Source of the DNA: Shewanella hanedai
GTDB lineage: Bacteria; Pseudomonadota; Gammaproteobacteria; Enterobacterales; Shewanellaceae
Reading direction: 5' to 3'
Assembly (NCBI RefSeq): GCF_007197645.1
Contig: NZ_VKGK01000045.1
Coordinates: 1-41,506, forward strand
DNA: 41,506 nt
Position 1 is the first letter of the stretch. The number at the start of each line of letters is the position of its first letter. Positions 23,854 through 32,209 of this stretch are shown here, one piece after another. The translations under genes and the position numbers were made by a program. A model generated the notes under the pieces. That model did no database searches, was not told where the DNA came from, and worked only from the letters and a program-made list of their open reading frames with translations.

Positions 23854-25638
23854 CTAATGATTGTATAGGCGTCTGCCTTCACGCATCACTTCGATAAGTT
23901 CTGGCGCACTCATTTTTTTACGTAATCTATGTTCATAATTCTCATCATAAATACGGTATTTACCGTGACGGTCAATAACGGTTATTTCTGAGTCTTGATA
24001 AATACCAAAAACAAGATTGTCGCCCACATAGATCCATGACTCGCTATCAGGCTGAAGTAAACTTCGGCCCGCACTATAATCGGTTGGCGCATTAGTACAG
24101 CCAAGTACCTGACTCATTAAAGTGGGGGCAATACCATAATGACTGGTACGATAATTCACATCTTTTGCTGGTACTTTACCAGGCCAGTGGATAACCAAAG
24201 GTACATGAACATTGTCTGGTGACATATTGCTACGCACTTCATGTGGATTACTGGTAAACAGTTTGCCGCTAACACCAGTGATAATGACTAAGGTATCTTC
24301 AGGCAAGTTTTCAACTAGCTTCTTTAGTTCTTGATCAATAAAATTAAGCGATTGACGATATTGGTTGAATAATACTCTTTCAGCCGATTTTAACGTTTTC
24401 TTGGGGCGTACGGTTTCTATTCCCAGAAAACCGACGGGTGTATCGTAACTTTCAGGCGAACGTAAATTTAATAAGCTAAACCAAGGTGTTTTAGTTTTTG
24501 CTACCCACTGAGTAAAATTGGCAATTGATTCTTTGTCAGCGATAGCATGACTATTGTCGACATGGGAAATATGGTGTTCAAGACCTTTAAAGATAGCTTT
24601 AGGTTCTAGTTCGACATCATCCGTTGCAAATACCGCTGTTTGGTAATGCTGTTGTTTAAGGACTTGGGTGAGCAATGGCGCAGTGGTGCCTAACGTCATA
24701 TCGTTGATATAACTGCCTTGAAGCCCATACATGATTGAAAACAAGCCGCTGGTAAATTGGGTTCCACCACTGAGGTGCTGATGAAAGTCCAAGTTTTCTT
24801 TAGCGTACTGACTCAGGAAAGGCATGGTACTTTCATCTAGCATATCAGCGCGTAAACTGTCGATAGTGATTAAGAGTATGTTGGGTTGCTCCTCACTCAC
24901 ACATTGTAATGGTTTAACTGGGTAACTGATGTTGCTTCTTGGGTTCGAATTACGGCTCTTGCTATGCTCACTATCGATACCATAACTCTCCATAAATGAA
25001 CGTGCAGTGGCAGGATAAGAAAGCGGGTAGGCATCGTCTAGACGTGTGATCTCTTTGACTGAAGCTGAGTCTGCCCAAATATGAATAAGATGACTACTAA
25101 CAAAACAGACGCCAACGAAGGCCACAACCTTGTTACCACATTTTGCTTTATGAATTTTGTCTATGCGCTTCCAGAGAAAGTTAGCCGCTGAAAGTTCAAT
25201 GATGATGATACATAAAGGGGTAATGATGTAGGAGGTACCATGCAATAATGCATTGAGATCGGCCCACGCTAAATCGAACACAAATGGACTTAGATGCAAG
25301 CCATAATCATCATATATGACAGTGTCATATAATAAAATACATAGGCTGATGGTGGCTACCGTAGCTGCATACCCGCGTAATATTTTAGAATAGGGCAGGA
25401 GCAAGGTAACGGGGAAAATCAGTACCAGATATACGATAAAGGATAAAAAACTAAAATGGCCGATGGTGCTGACCGCCAAATATCCCCAGCCGATCCATGT
25501 TTCAGGATAACCGACGGTGTCTAGGTAGCGAAAACCCACGATCATGGCAAGAAAGCCGTTGAAGAAGGCAAACCAATGCCCCCAACTTATTAGGCGTGAT
25601 ACGCGATCACGTCCCATCTCTTTTTTACGCTCGACCAT
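23854..25638 (-). CDS. yejM: Inner-membrane sulfatase-fold protein YejM (PbgA/LapC)
   Basis: A 594-aa protein, about the length of E. coli YejM. The N-terminal DUF3413-type region has five membrane helices (about 15-185). A periplasmic alkaline-phosphatase/sulfatase-fold domain follows, from NILLITIDSLRADMLDES onward, with SGGTQFTSGLFSIMYGL and VPLVIHWPG. In E. coli YejM senses lipopolysaccharide and controls LpxC turnover through LapB; it is regarded as enzymatically inactive or weakly active. The same role is likely here. The GTG/ATG choice is clear: ATG 25638 with CGGAG upstream. yejL lies 84 bp upstream in the same direction, so the two are probably one transcript. Confidence 0.9.
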   Translation of the reverse strand: MVERKKEMGRDRVSRLISWGHWFAFFNGFLAMIVGFRYLDTVGYPETWIGWGYLAVSTIGHFSFLSFIVYLVLIFPVTLLLPYSKILRGYAATVATISLCILLYDTVIYDDYGLHLSPFVFDLAWADLNALLHGTSYIITPLCIIIIELSAANFLWKRIDKIHKAKCGNKVVAFVGVCFVSSHLIHIWADSASVKEITRLDDAYPLSYPATARSFMESYGIDSEHSKSRNSNPRSNISYPVKPLQCVSEEQPNILLITIDSLRADMLDESTMPFLSQYAKENLDFHQHLSGGTQFTSGLFSIMYGLQGSYINDMTLGTTAPLLTQVLKQQHYQTAVFATDDVELEPKAIFKGLEHHISHVDNSHAIADKESIANFTQWVAKTKTPWFSLLNLRSPESYDTPVGFLGIETVRPKKTLKSAERVLFNQYRQSLNFIDQELKKLVENLPEDTLVIITGVSGKLFTSNPHEVRSNMSPDNVHVPLVIHWPGKVPAKDVNYRTSHYGIAPTLMSQVLGCTNAPTDYSAGRSLLQPDSESWIYVGDNLVFGIYQDSEITVIDRHGKYRIYDENYEHRLRKKMSAPELIEVMREGRRLYNH

Positions 25639-25722
25639 GTGGCTCCGCTTACTGAATTAGGTACTGGTGTATCTTAAGTGTGTTTTCGGTACAGTAATCT
25701 TGCTTAATACAAGAAGAAGGTA

Positions 25723-25938
25723 TTAACCTTTCACTGATTGTGCAAGTGCTTTTGAGAATTGTTCAGCGACTTTTGCTCTTGATTCACTTGGCACTTTACG
25801 CGCTAAAAGATCCGTTACGCAGTTTCCTAGAACCATTAATCTAAGGTCTGTGGGTGCTTGATGCTTATCAAGGACAGCACTTAGTTCAGCAATTATTGAT
25901 TCAACTTGTATGTTTGAATATTTGGATTGGATAGCCAT
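25723..25938 (-). CDS. yejL: YejL family protein (UPF0352/DUF1414)
   Basis: A 71-aa helical protein matching the YejL family in length and sequence (KYSNIQVESIIAELSAVLDKH, LRLMVLGNCVTDLLARKVP). Its function is not known. Order yejK, yejL, yejM is the same as in enterobacteria, with yejK divergent. It lies directly upstream of yejM. Confidence 0.92.
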   Translation of the reverse strand: MAIQSKYSNIQVESIIAELSAVLDKHQAPTDLRLMVLGNCVTDLLARKVPSESRAKVAEQFSKALAQSVKG

Positions 25939-26404
25939 AATTAAAAAATGTTCACTCTAAACTTGATTAACTGCATATGATAACCGAAATTCTCAGGGAT
26001 CACGATATCCATACTGCGTTTTAATGCGCTGTTTTGAGTGTTTAATCATTGAGTCGCGGGCTTATGATTACGATTTAAAGTAATAGCGCGTTAAATGTGA
26101 AGTCATTTTTATGAAAAAGGTGAATTAGTCTCTTTTCTTATGGGGCGACTTGGTGAAGCTTTGGGAGAATTATCAAGCTTGATTGATGGTGGTAGTCTTA
26201 TGACTATTACATAGCTTCGTATTTTTGCCGTGAATATAAATGAGCCAGTTAACATCCAATAGCGTTGTTTCTCACTTGCTGCCATAGCTCAATTGGGGCA
26301 ATATAAGCGATATCGTTTAGGGTCGATTCTCTATCCTATAACTTCCCTTATTTTTAGCAACGAACCAATCGTTGTTCTTTACATTATTTTCAATATCGAG
26401 GCCT
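25939..26404. other. Intergenic region between yejL and yejK
   Basis: These 466 bp separate two divergent genes and hold their promoters. Visible elements are a 12-base palindrome ATCAAGCTTGAT (26172-26183) and a small hairpin CAACGA/TCGTTG (26358-26374) about 30 bases before the yejK start. I see no RNA gene and no convincing small ORF. Confidence 0.45.
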
Positions 26405-27436
26405 ATGAGTATTAACGTCGAGCAAGCAATCATCCATTCCATTACTCAGAATAGTGAAGGTCAGCTTAGCTGTCGATTGCGTCCGCAACCCCTGTTGAAC
26501 AGTGACGCTGTTGAAGCCATGCTTGAAGAGTTACATCAAACGTATACCACTAAAGCGGGTAAAGGTTTTGGTCACTTTGGCACTCATGGCGAAGATGGTG
26601 AGACGAACCCTAAGTTTGAGCAGTCATTAACGGCATACCGTAACGGTGAACTTGGGTTTGTTGAGTTCTCTGGCTTGGCAGGTAAATTGCTGCAAGAAGA
26701 GCTGTCGAAGTATGATTTTAGTCAAGGCGGCTTTCTATTGCTTTCGTGTTACACCCACATGACAAGTGATTACCTCTACGTCTCTTTATTAAATGCCAAG
26801 TCATCCATGACAGTATTAGATGATATGGAATTGACACAAAACACTCACTTGGATCTTAAAGATGTGCAGCTCGCCGCTCGCATCGATCTCACTGAGTGGC
26901 AAGCCGATAGCGACTCACTGAAGTACATCTCATTTATTCGTGGTCGTGCAGGACGAAAAGTGGCTGATTTCTTTCTCGATTTTATGGGATGTGTCGAAGG
27001 CGTTAACACTAAGGCTCAAAATAAAGAGCTAATGAATGCGGTTGAAGACTTTGTCTCTAGCAGTGAGTTGACTAAAGATGAACGTCAGCAGTGTCGTGAA
27101 AAAGTATTCGATTACTGTACTGAACGTTGCGATGTCGGCGCAGACATCGAAATTAAAGATCTTGCTGATGAGCTTGCAGATTCTGGTATGGAATCTTTTT
27201 ATGATTTTGCTCGCGGTGGAAATTATGAACTTGAAGATGAATTTCCTGGTGATAAGCCGACGTTAAGGCAGTTGAAAAAGTTCTCTGGTACCGGTGGCGG
27301 TGTTACCTTGAGTTTTGATGGTGCACACCTTGGTGAGCGAGTCATGTACGATCCTATTTCAGATACCATTATGATTAAAGGTGTCCCTGCAAATTTGAAG
27401 GACCAACTGGATCGCCGCTTGAAAGGCGGGCAGTAG
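26405..27436 (+). CDS. yejK: Nucleoid-associated protein YejK (NdpA)
   Basis: A 343-aa protein of the 37-kDa nucleoid-associated NdpA/YejK family. Family hallmarks include the N-terminal start SINVEQAIIHSI, the segment FGTHGEDGETNPKFE, the FIRGRAGRKVADFFLDF block and the C-terminal KKFSGTGGGVTLSFDGAHLG. It binds DNA or associates with the nucleoid in E. coli; its exact role is unclear. I chose ATG 26405, with GAGG just before it. An upstream in-frame TTG at 26372 would add 11 residues that are not family-like. Confidence 0.93.
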   Translation: MSINVEQAIIHSITQNSEGQLSCRLRPQPLLNSDAVEAMLEELHQTYTTKAGKGFGHFGTHGEDGETNPKFEQSLTAYRNGELGFVEFSGLAGKLLQEELSKYDFSQGGFLLLSCYTHMTSDYLYVSLLNAKSSMTVLDDMELTQNTHLDLKDVQLAARIDLTEWQADSDSLKYISFIRGRAGRKVADFFLDFMGCVEGVNTKAQNKELMNAVEDFVSSSELTKDERQQCREKVFDYCTERCDVGADIEIKDLADELADSGMESFYDFARGGNYELEDEFPGDKPTLRQLKKFSGTGGGVTLSFDGAHLGERVMYDPISDTIMIKGVPANLKDQLDRRLKGGQ

Positions 27437-27467
27437 TGTCTAACTAAATCAATTGCTTCAATATGAG

Positions 27468-27490
27468 AAGGCGCCTGAGGCGCCTTTTTT
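27468..27490 (+). terminator. Rho-independent terminator after yejK
   Basis: AAGGCGCC/GGCGCCTT stem (27468-27475 with 27479-27486), loop TGA, then a T-run, 31 bases past the yejK stop. Confidence 0.92.
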
Positions 27491-27527
27491 ATTAGTTGAA
27501 GAAGCTAGCTCGGTAAACACTAATTTA

Positions 27528-27840
27528 TACCAATCAGTATAAAGATTTGATCGCTCAGCGAGAGTTTAGCGGTTCTGAGGCAAGGTCATTAATTGCTCCT
27601 GCATTAATGACATTCACGACATCCATGTGGCTTGCAGCGAGTGAAAAGCATAGTTATTCTACGTTTAAGCTCGTTAACACAGCATCAGAACCGCTAAAAC
27701 TCGCCTGTAAGGAGTGTTTTTGGCTGCCTACTTCTGCGTTGAATGAACTCATAAGGGAATAACCATTATGTCATCCATTCGCCTTGAATTAGTTTGCCAA
27801 AAAACACTCTGAGTAGCTCAACGTCTTATACTGATTGGTA
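27528..27840 (-). mobile_element. MITE-like repeat, copy D (long form, complete, inverted)
   Basis: The only complete long copy, 313 bp, with perfect 15-bp terminal repeats (27528-27542 and 27826-27840), opposite in orientation to copies A-C. It contains the 49-bp block with the two extra hairpins and the long-form marker bases GAAGTAGGC (read in the family orientation). TA flanks it on both sides (27526-27527 and 27841-27842), consistent with a TA target duplication. It interrupts a DUF4336-like gene fragment on its right side. An open frame at 27547-27762 is just repeat sequence. Confidence 0.93.
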
Positions 27841-27967
27841 TAACAGTCATTCTGGTGGTATAGGGCATGCCATAGAATGAAACTGCCGGGCCATCGTAGT
27901 ACCATATATCAGAGTCAACTTGATGCAGGAGGTTTAGATGAGTGTGGCTTGCGTTACTATCTGACAT
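27818..27967 (-). pseudogene. 5' fragment of a DUF4336-like gene cut by MITE copy D
   Basis: On the minus strand, ATG 27967 follows GGAGAGG. It opens a frame encoding MSDSNASHTHLNLLHQ, then DSDIWYYDGPAVSFYG and MPYTTRMTV. The W-x(2)-DGPxVxF-x-G-x-P-x-x-TRMTV pattern matches the extreme N-terminus of DUF4336 (metallo-beta-lactamase-like) proteins. After TRMTV the frame enters the MITE and stops at 27818, so only about 43 native codons remain. No further DUF4336 sequence lies between the MITE and yejK, so the rest of the gene is gone. The stretch from 27968 to 28189 holds nothing else I recognise. Confidence 0.55.
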
Positions 27968-28189
27968 AACCTCTCCGGTCATTGCTGTTTGGAAAGAAAA
28001 TAGACTGTTCAAGTCAATTATCGGACTAATGTTGATGACAAATCAATCATACTTTTCAACTTTACAATTACAGAGAATAAACGTGTCGAAAAAAACCGTG
28101 TTCAGATGTAAACTTGCCATAACTGAAAAGATGATGTGAATCATTTTTGAACTATTTTGTCTTTTGGCTCCTGCCGAATGGACGTACAA

Positions 28190-28215
28190 AGGTAGACTGT
28201 TTTTCTACCTAGGAG
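28190..28215 (+). promoter_or_regulatory. Hairpin abutting the Shine-Dalgarno of the PTPS-like gene
   Basis: AGGTAGA (28190-28196) and TCTACCT (28204-28210) form a perfect 7-bp stem with a 7-base loop. It ends directly against AGGAG (28211-28215), 5 bases before the ATG at 28221. Such a stem could modulate ribosome access. It is too small to be a preQ1 riboswitch, and I see no aptamer. Confidence 0.4.
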
Positions 28216-28220
28216 ATTAA

Positions 28221-29102
28221 ATGCAACTTTTTGTTAGAGATTTAACCGTGATCGACTTTTCTTACCTGTGCCCCATTCGTGGCATGGTTGGAGAAAGTTG
28301 GATTGTCGATGTGCTACTTGATGGTGGATTAGATGATCAAAACATGGTCCTCGATTTTTCAAAAGTGAAGCGCACCATTAAAGACACGATAGATAATATT
28401 GCCGATCATCGATTACTGATCCCGACCGCGTGCAGTGAAATTCGCTGGCAGCAGCAGGGCGACACCGTCTGGATGGACTTCAATAGTCTTAAAGGTGATA
28501 TACATTTAGCGTGTCCCGCACAAGCATTTGCACTTATTCCTAGTGAACTTATCGATTTCGAGAGTGTGAACACGTTTTTGCAAAAAGCGTTAAAGGCGGT
28601 GTTACCGGATAACGTCGATGGGATAGCTTTGACACTGAGAAACGAGCTGCACGAAGCGCCTTACTATCACTATACTCACGGATTAAAGAAACACGATGGC
28701 AACTGCCAGCGTATTGCCCATGGACATCGTAGCCCGATTAATGTTTTTGAAAATGGCATCGCTGCCCCTAAATGGGATGAATATTGGGCTAAGCGTTGGA
28801 AAGATATCTACTTAGGGACGTTGGAAGATGTTGTTAAGGTGGATGAACTCACATTATCGCCTCAAGCTAAAGTGAGCGATGACACCCACTTCGGTTTCCA
28901 TTATCAAGCACCTCAAGGTGATTTTCAGTTGGCCATGCCAAAATCATCATGTGAAATTATCCCACATGACACCACCGTCGAGTTATTAGCTGAGTTTATT
29001 GCACATACTTTAGTTGAGATGTCACCGGGAAATCAGTTTAAGGTGATTGCCTATGAAGGCGTAGGTAAAGGTGCAATATCTGTTAAAGGTCATCAAGTTT
29101 AG
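28221..29102 (+). CDS. Tandem PTPS/QueD-like protein with divided active-site motifs
   Basis: A 293-aa protein of the 6-pyruvoyl-tetrahydropterin synthase / 6-carboxytetrahydropterin synthase (T-fold) superfamily, twice the usual length. The N-terminal half keeps the downstream family motifs: MVLDFSKVK (about 42-50) and ADHRLL with Asp62-His63. Its HGH zinc motif is replaced by VGES. The second half has the zinc/catalytic motif H153...C162...AHGHRS (167-169) but lacks the DF...DH motif. Both halves end with the expected Glu segment (NELHEAP, AYEGVGKG). It may act in pterin or queuosine-precursor chemistry, but the substrate is unresolved. The M23 gene follows closely. Confidence 0.75.
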   Translation: MQLFVRDLTVIDFSYLCPIRGMVGESWIVDVLLDGGLDDQNMVLDFSKVKRTIKDTIDNIADHRLLIPTACSEIRWQQQGDTVWMDFNSLKGDIHLACPAQAFALIPSELIDFESVNTFLQKALKAVLPDNVDGIALTLRNELHEAPYYHYTHGLKKHDGNCQRIAHGHRSPINVFENGIAAPKWDEYWAKRWKDIYLGTLEDVVKVDELTLSPQAKVSDDTHFGFHYQAPQGDFQLAMPKSSCEIIPHDTTVELLAEFIAHTLVEMSPGNQFKVIAYEGVGKGAISVKGHQV

Positions 29103-29137
29103 TCTTTGGTGATACATTGAATTTTTTGGAGATGAAT

Positions 29138-29992
29138 TTGAACATACCTAGCTCCCTCTCTCTAGTCTGGTGTTGCTTGGCGACGACTAGCTTGCTTGTA
29201 TCACAAGGTGCATCGGCTCAAATTGAGCTCATCGGTCAGATGGAGCAAGGGGCATTAATTCGTGCTCAAGTTGAACCTGGGACCACTGCATTTCTTAATG
29301 GAGACTCGATTAAGGTATCACCTCAAGGGGAGTTTGCCTTTGGTTTTGCGCGTGAAGCTGAACTGACCCAAGAGCTTAAAGTTGTTTATCCCGATGGTTT
29401 GACTCAAATCATGCCATTAAACATCAGTGCAAAAGAGTACAAAATTGACAGAGTGAACGGGATCAGTAAAAAGATCATGAAGCCGGATCCCAAAGCGGTT
29501 GAGCGTTCTAGAAAAGACAGTAAACAGGTAAAAGCCGCCAGAGCCCAGTTTTCTGAGCAAGGGGCCTTCAATCAAGATTTTATCTGGCCTTTAACGGGGA
29601 GAATTTCCGGAGTTTACGGCAGTCAGCGGGTTTATAACGGTAAGCCTGGAAATCCTCACTATGGTGTGGATGTGGCGGCTAAAACTGGCACGGTTGTCGT
29701 TGCGCCTGCAGATGGGGTGATTAGTTTGTCTGTGCCAGACATGTTTTATTCCGGCGGTACAATTATTTTGGACCACGGCTATGGTGTCAGCTCTAGCTTT
29801 CTTCATTTGAGTAAACTGTACGTCAAAGAAGGTGAAAGCATAAAACAAGGCCAACCTATTGCAGAAGTAGGGGCTACTGGCCGTGTTACGGGCCCGCATC
29901 TTGATTGGCGAGTTAATTGGTATCAGATGCGACTCGATCCTGTCACGATTGTTCCTTCCATGAAGTCGGTATTGGCAGGGAAGAATAAATAA
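29138..29992 (+). CDS. M23 (LytM-type) peptidase family protein
   Basis: A 284-aa exported protein with a signal peptide (hydrophobic core LVWCCLATTSLLV, cleaved after ASA), a beta-rich N-domain (about 25-100), a basic linker and a C-terminal LytM fold. The first metal motif HYGVD is intact. The usual HxH is changed to HLD (TGPHLDWRVN), so one zinc-ligand His is replaced by Asp, which might still bind metal. It may be a murein endopeptidase or an amidase activator. I prefer the TTG at 29138 because GGAG lies 6 bases upstream. TTG 29117 and ATG 29132 are alternatives; the ATG touches the Shine-Dalgarno. It follows the PTPS-like gene by 35 bp. Confidence 0.8.
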   Translation: MNIPSSLSLVWCCLATTSLLVSQGASAQIELIGQMEQGALIRAQVEPGTTAFLNGDSIKVSPQGEFAFGFAREAELTQELKVVYPDGLTQIMPLNISAKEYKIDRVNGISKKIMKPDPKAVERSRKDSKQVKAARAQFSEQGAFNQDFIWPLTGRISGVYGSQRVYNGKPGNPHYGVDVAAKTGTVVVAPADGVISLSVPDMFYSGGTIILDHGYGVSSSFLHLSKLYVKEGESIKQGQPIAEVGATGRVTGPHLDWRVNWYQMRLDPVTIVPSMKSVLAGKNK

Positions 29993-30221
29993 AGAATCAG
30001 TTACTAGGCTAATCTTTCTGATACTGATCTGAACCATCTAACCCCTCTAATATTTAGATGTATTTGGGGGAGGTTTAAGTTAGAAACGCATGTTAATTTC
30101 TTCAACATCATTTAAAGTGCTTATGTAAACAGCTGCTTTGGCAATAAGTCGCAATTGTTTACGGCTCTGTGAATCTCTATTGTGTTTGCTGGGTATATGA
30201 ATGATGAGATAAGGAGCGGAA

Positions 30222-30581
30222 ATGAGGCTTTTTCTATTAATACTGGGTTGGTCATCAGTTGTAGGCAGTATTGGTGATGGGGCGTTAGCTTTATATGTGC
30301 TCTGGATAAATGTGATGGATAACTGGGCATCAATAAACATATCGGTAAATGATTTTATCCGCGATTATGTCGCTATTATCTATTGGGTAAAACAAGTTGC
30401 CTTCTATGTGTTACCTGAAACGGTGGTTTTATGGCTGTTTAGTTTGCCAGCTTTAATGTATTTTCCTATCCGCATTATTATGAGCATTTTTATCGGCTGG
30501 TGGGCGTTAACCAAAGCGGCTCAATTATCAAAAAATGGCACAAAAGCTAAAAGAAATAACAGTCTAGAATTTGATAAATAA
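30222..30581 (+). CDS. Small membrane protein of unknown function
   Basis: A 119-aa protein that I cannot assign to a family. An excellent ribosome site (AAGGAG, 5 bases before ATG) supports it being real. It has a hydrophobic N-terminus (about 3-28), a second hydrophobic region around 50-66 (AIIYWVKQVAFYVLP), and one or two more helices (about 68-95), then a basic hydrophilic tail (KNGTKAKRNN). The N-terminus could be a membrane anchor rather than a cleaved signal. It lies between the M23 gene and the LON-domain gene. Confidence 0.6.
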   Translation: MRLFLLILGWSSVVGSIGDGALALYVLWINVMDNWASINISVNDFIRDYVAIIYWVKQVAFYVLPETVVLWLFSLPALMYFPIRIIMSIFIGWWALTKAAQLSKNGTKAKRNNSLEFDK

Positions 30582-30914
30582 CACTTTATTGTAATGCTCT
30601 TATAGTTTAAACGAGGCCAATAATACTCACGTTAGCAAGGTGTCACTGAAACTCTTAGCCTTTCTATATTCATGACAATATACGCACTTCTATTTCTATG
30701 GCTCTGACCTTTGCGTACCGTTCATGTTCAATATGTAAGCCAATAGGCAAAATTAAAGCCGTGCATATCAACAATTCCACTCGAACGTAAACCTCCAAAA
30801 GAAATTCACCAAGAAGAGATTGTAAGTGTGTGATCTCGTTCCTTCCCTGTTTATTGATCTCAATGGCTGCTTGCTGCGTATCTAATATCACTAACAACTG
30901 CAACGGATCGTGAT
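30582..30914. other. Intergenic region upstream of the LON-domain gene
   Basis: A 333-bp gap. On the minus strand an open frame of 87 codons (30670-30933) covers most of it and overlaps the start of the next gene by 19 bp. Its predicted product has no family features I know and no good ribosome site, so I do not call it a gene. I found no clear terminator or ECF-type promoter here. Confidence 0.4.
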
Positions 30915-31523
30915 ATGGATGATGTAATTTCAACGCAAGGAGATTTTTTTGCAGAACGTTTACCTGTGATGCCCCTGCCTTTGGTGTTATTGCCCGGTGG
31001 TATTCAGAGATTAAAAGTTCATGACCCTAAGCACTTATCTATGATAAAAAGTGCCATAAAAGGAGAGGGGTTTGTGGCCAGCCTACTTAAACCTGACTTA
31101 CCCTATACATGTTCTTCCTGGGGAGTATGGGTCAAGATCATCGATTTTAATCTTGGTTCTGACAATATTTTACTTATTGATATACAAGCTTTGGCCATGG
31201 TCGAACTCTCGAATCTGACGCGTGAGGCTACCGGTTTATTGTGGGCCGAATTAACACTACGTGAACATTGGGGCTACCGTGAAATAGAATCTAACGCTGA
31301 AGGGTTGGTTAAAAACCTACGTGATATTTTCAAACAACATATCAGTTTGCGCCAACTATATAAAAAAACACACTTTTATGACGCTAATTGGGTTTGTGCA
31401 AGATATATAGAGGTGTTACCTTTATCATTGAATAAAAAGGAAAAATTTATCTTTGATTATAGTTTTGACCAAATTGAATGTTTTTTACAGACTTTAATTC
31501 AAGGTACAACCATAAATAGTTGA
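30915..31523 (+). CDS. LON N-terminal (substrate-binding) domain protein
   Basis: A stand-alone 202-aa protein resembling the N-terminal substrate-recognition domain of Lon protease, without AAA+ or protease domains. The strand pattern LPVMPLPLVLLPGGIQRLKVHDPKH near the start is the typical LON-N entry, followed by a helical second half. Such free-standing proteins are widespread and mostly uncharacterised; some are suggested to act as adaptors. The ATG at 30915 has no strong ribosome site. It ends 60 bp before the ECF sigma factor gene, and a promoter lies between them, so it need not be part of that operon. Confidence 0.78.
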   Translation: MDDVISTQGDFFAERLPVMPLPLVLLPGGIQRLKVHDPKHLSMIKSAIKGEGFVASLLKPDLPYTCSSWGVWVKIIDFNLGSDNILLIDIQALAMVELSNLTREATGLLWAELTLREHWGYREIESNAEGLVKNLRDIFKQHISLRQLYKKTHFYDANWVCARYIEVLPLSLNKKEKFIFDYSFDQIECFLQTLIQGTTINS

Positions 31524-31530
31524 TCCTTTC

Positions 31531-31559
31531 TGATCTATGTCGCGTATCGACAGTAAGAG
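31531..31559 (+). promoter_or_regulatory. ECF11-like (RpoE/ChrR) autoregulatory promoter
   Basis: TGATCT (31531-31536), 17 bases, then TAAGAG (31554-31559). This resembles the TGATCC ... TAAGA promoter recognised by the Rhodobacter-type RpoE that is held by ChrR. A second TGATCC starts at 31521. It lies 24 bases before the proposed start of the sigma factor gene, so it is well placed for autoregulation. It also argues that translation starts downstream at 31583 and not at the earlier TTG at 31520. Confidence 0.65.
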
Positions 31560-31582
31560 TGTTGAAAAGTGAGTACGTTGAT

Positions 31583-32209
31583 ATGCAGAAAAGCGATGGG
31601 ATCCCACACTTTGTTGAGGTCAATAATATTATATCTAGTCAATCAGAAGATCAGGTTCCTGCAGAGCTATCCTCTTGGTTAACGCTTGTAGCCAGTCAGC
31701 GTGATAAGCGGGCTTTTACCGCTATCTTTACTTTTTTTGCGCCTAAAATTAAGCGCTTTGGTATCAAGCAACTCAATACCGAAGCCATGGCTGCGGAGCT
31801 GGTGCAAGAAACCTTATCCAAAGTATGGAACAAAGCACACCTTTTCGACCCTAGTAAAGGCGCGGCAACCACTTGGGTCTATAGCATCATGAGAAATGCC
31901 TCCTTCGATATGCTCAGAAAAATTAAAACGAAAAATGAGTTACTGCTAGGTGACGATATTTGGCCGATTGAAACTGAGGAGCATAGCGATAGCGAGGTTT
32001 ATGCTGATCATCTGATGGAGCGTCAAATGGTGGCTTATGTCGACCAACTCCCAGAAGCACAGCAGTTGGTTGTTAAAGGGGTATATTTTCAAGAATTATC
32101 TCAAGAACAGCTTGCGAAACAATTAGATGTACCCATCGGTACCGTAAAATCAAGATTAAGATTAGCACTTGCAAAGTTAAAAGAGCAGGTTGGAGAATCA
32201 CATGATTAA
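31583..32209 (+). CDS. rpoE: ECF sigma factor, RpoE/ChrR class (ECF11)
   Basis: A 208-aa extracytoplasmic-function sigma factor. Region 2 runs from about residue 42 (FTAIFTFFAPKIKRFG) through the -10 recognition part ELVQETLSKVWNKA and TWVYSIMRNASFDMLRK. Region 4 is LPEAQQLVVKGVYFQELSQEQ, then LDVPIGTVKSRLRLALAKL, the -35-binding helix-turn-helix. The ChrR-type anti-sigma gene overlaps its end by 8 bp, the hallmark of this class. In Rhodobacter the pair responds to singlet oxygen. The ATG 31583 has a weak ribosome site but lies just after the promoter; TTG 31520 would start before it. Confidence 0.85.
   Translation: MQKSDGIPHFVEVNNIISSQSEDQVPAELSSWLTLVASQRDKRAFTAIFTFFAPKIKRFGIKQLNTEAMAAELVQETLSKVWNKAHLFDPSKGAATTWVYSIMRNASFDMLRKIKTKNELLLGDDIWPIETEEHSDSEVYADHLMERQMVAYVDQLPEAQQLVVKGVYFQELSQEQLAKQLDVPIGTVKSRLRLALAKLKEQVGESHD

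Noticed and set aside
27547..27762. 71-codon open frame inside MITE copy D
   Set aside because: It consists only of repeat sequence, and the other copies do not keep the frame.
28141..28220. Possible preQ1 or pterin riboswitch upstream of the PTPS-like gene
   Set aside because: Only one short hairpin is present. No pseudoknot-type aptamer pattern can be seen.
30670..30933. 87-codon open frame on the minus strand
   Set aside because: It overlaps the LON-domain gene start, has no recognisable family, and lacks a good ribosome site. It remains an unlikely but not excluded gene.
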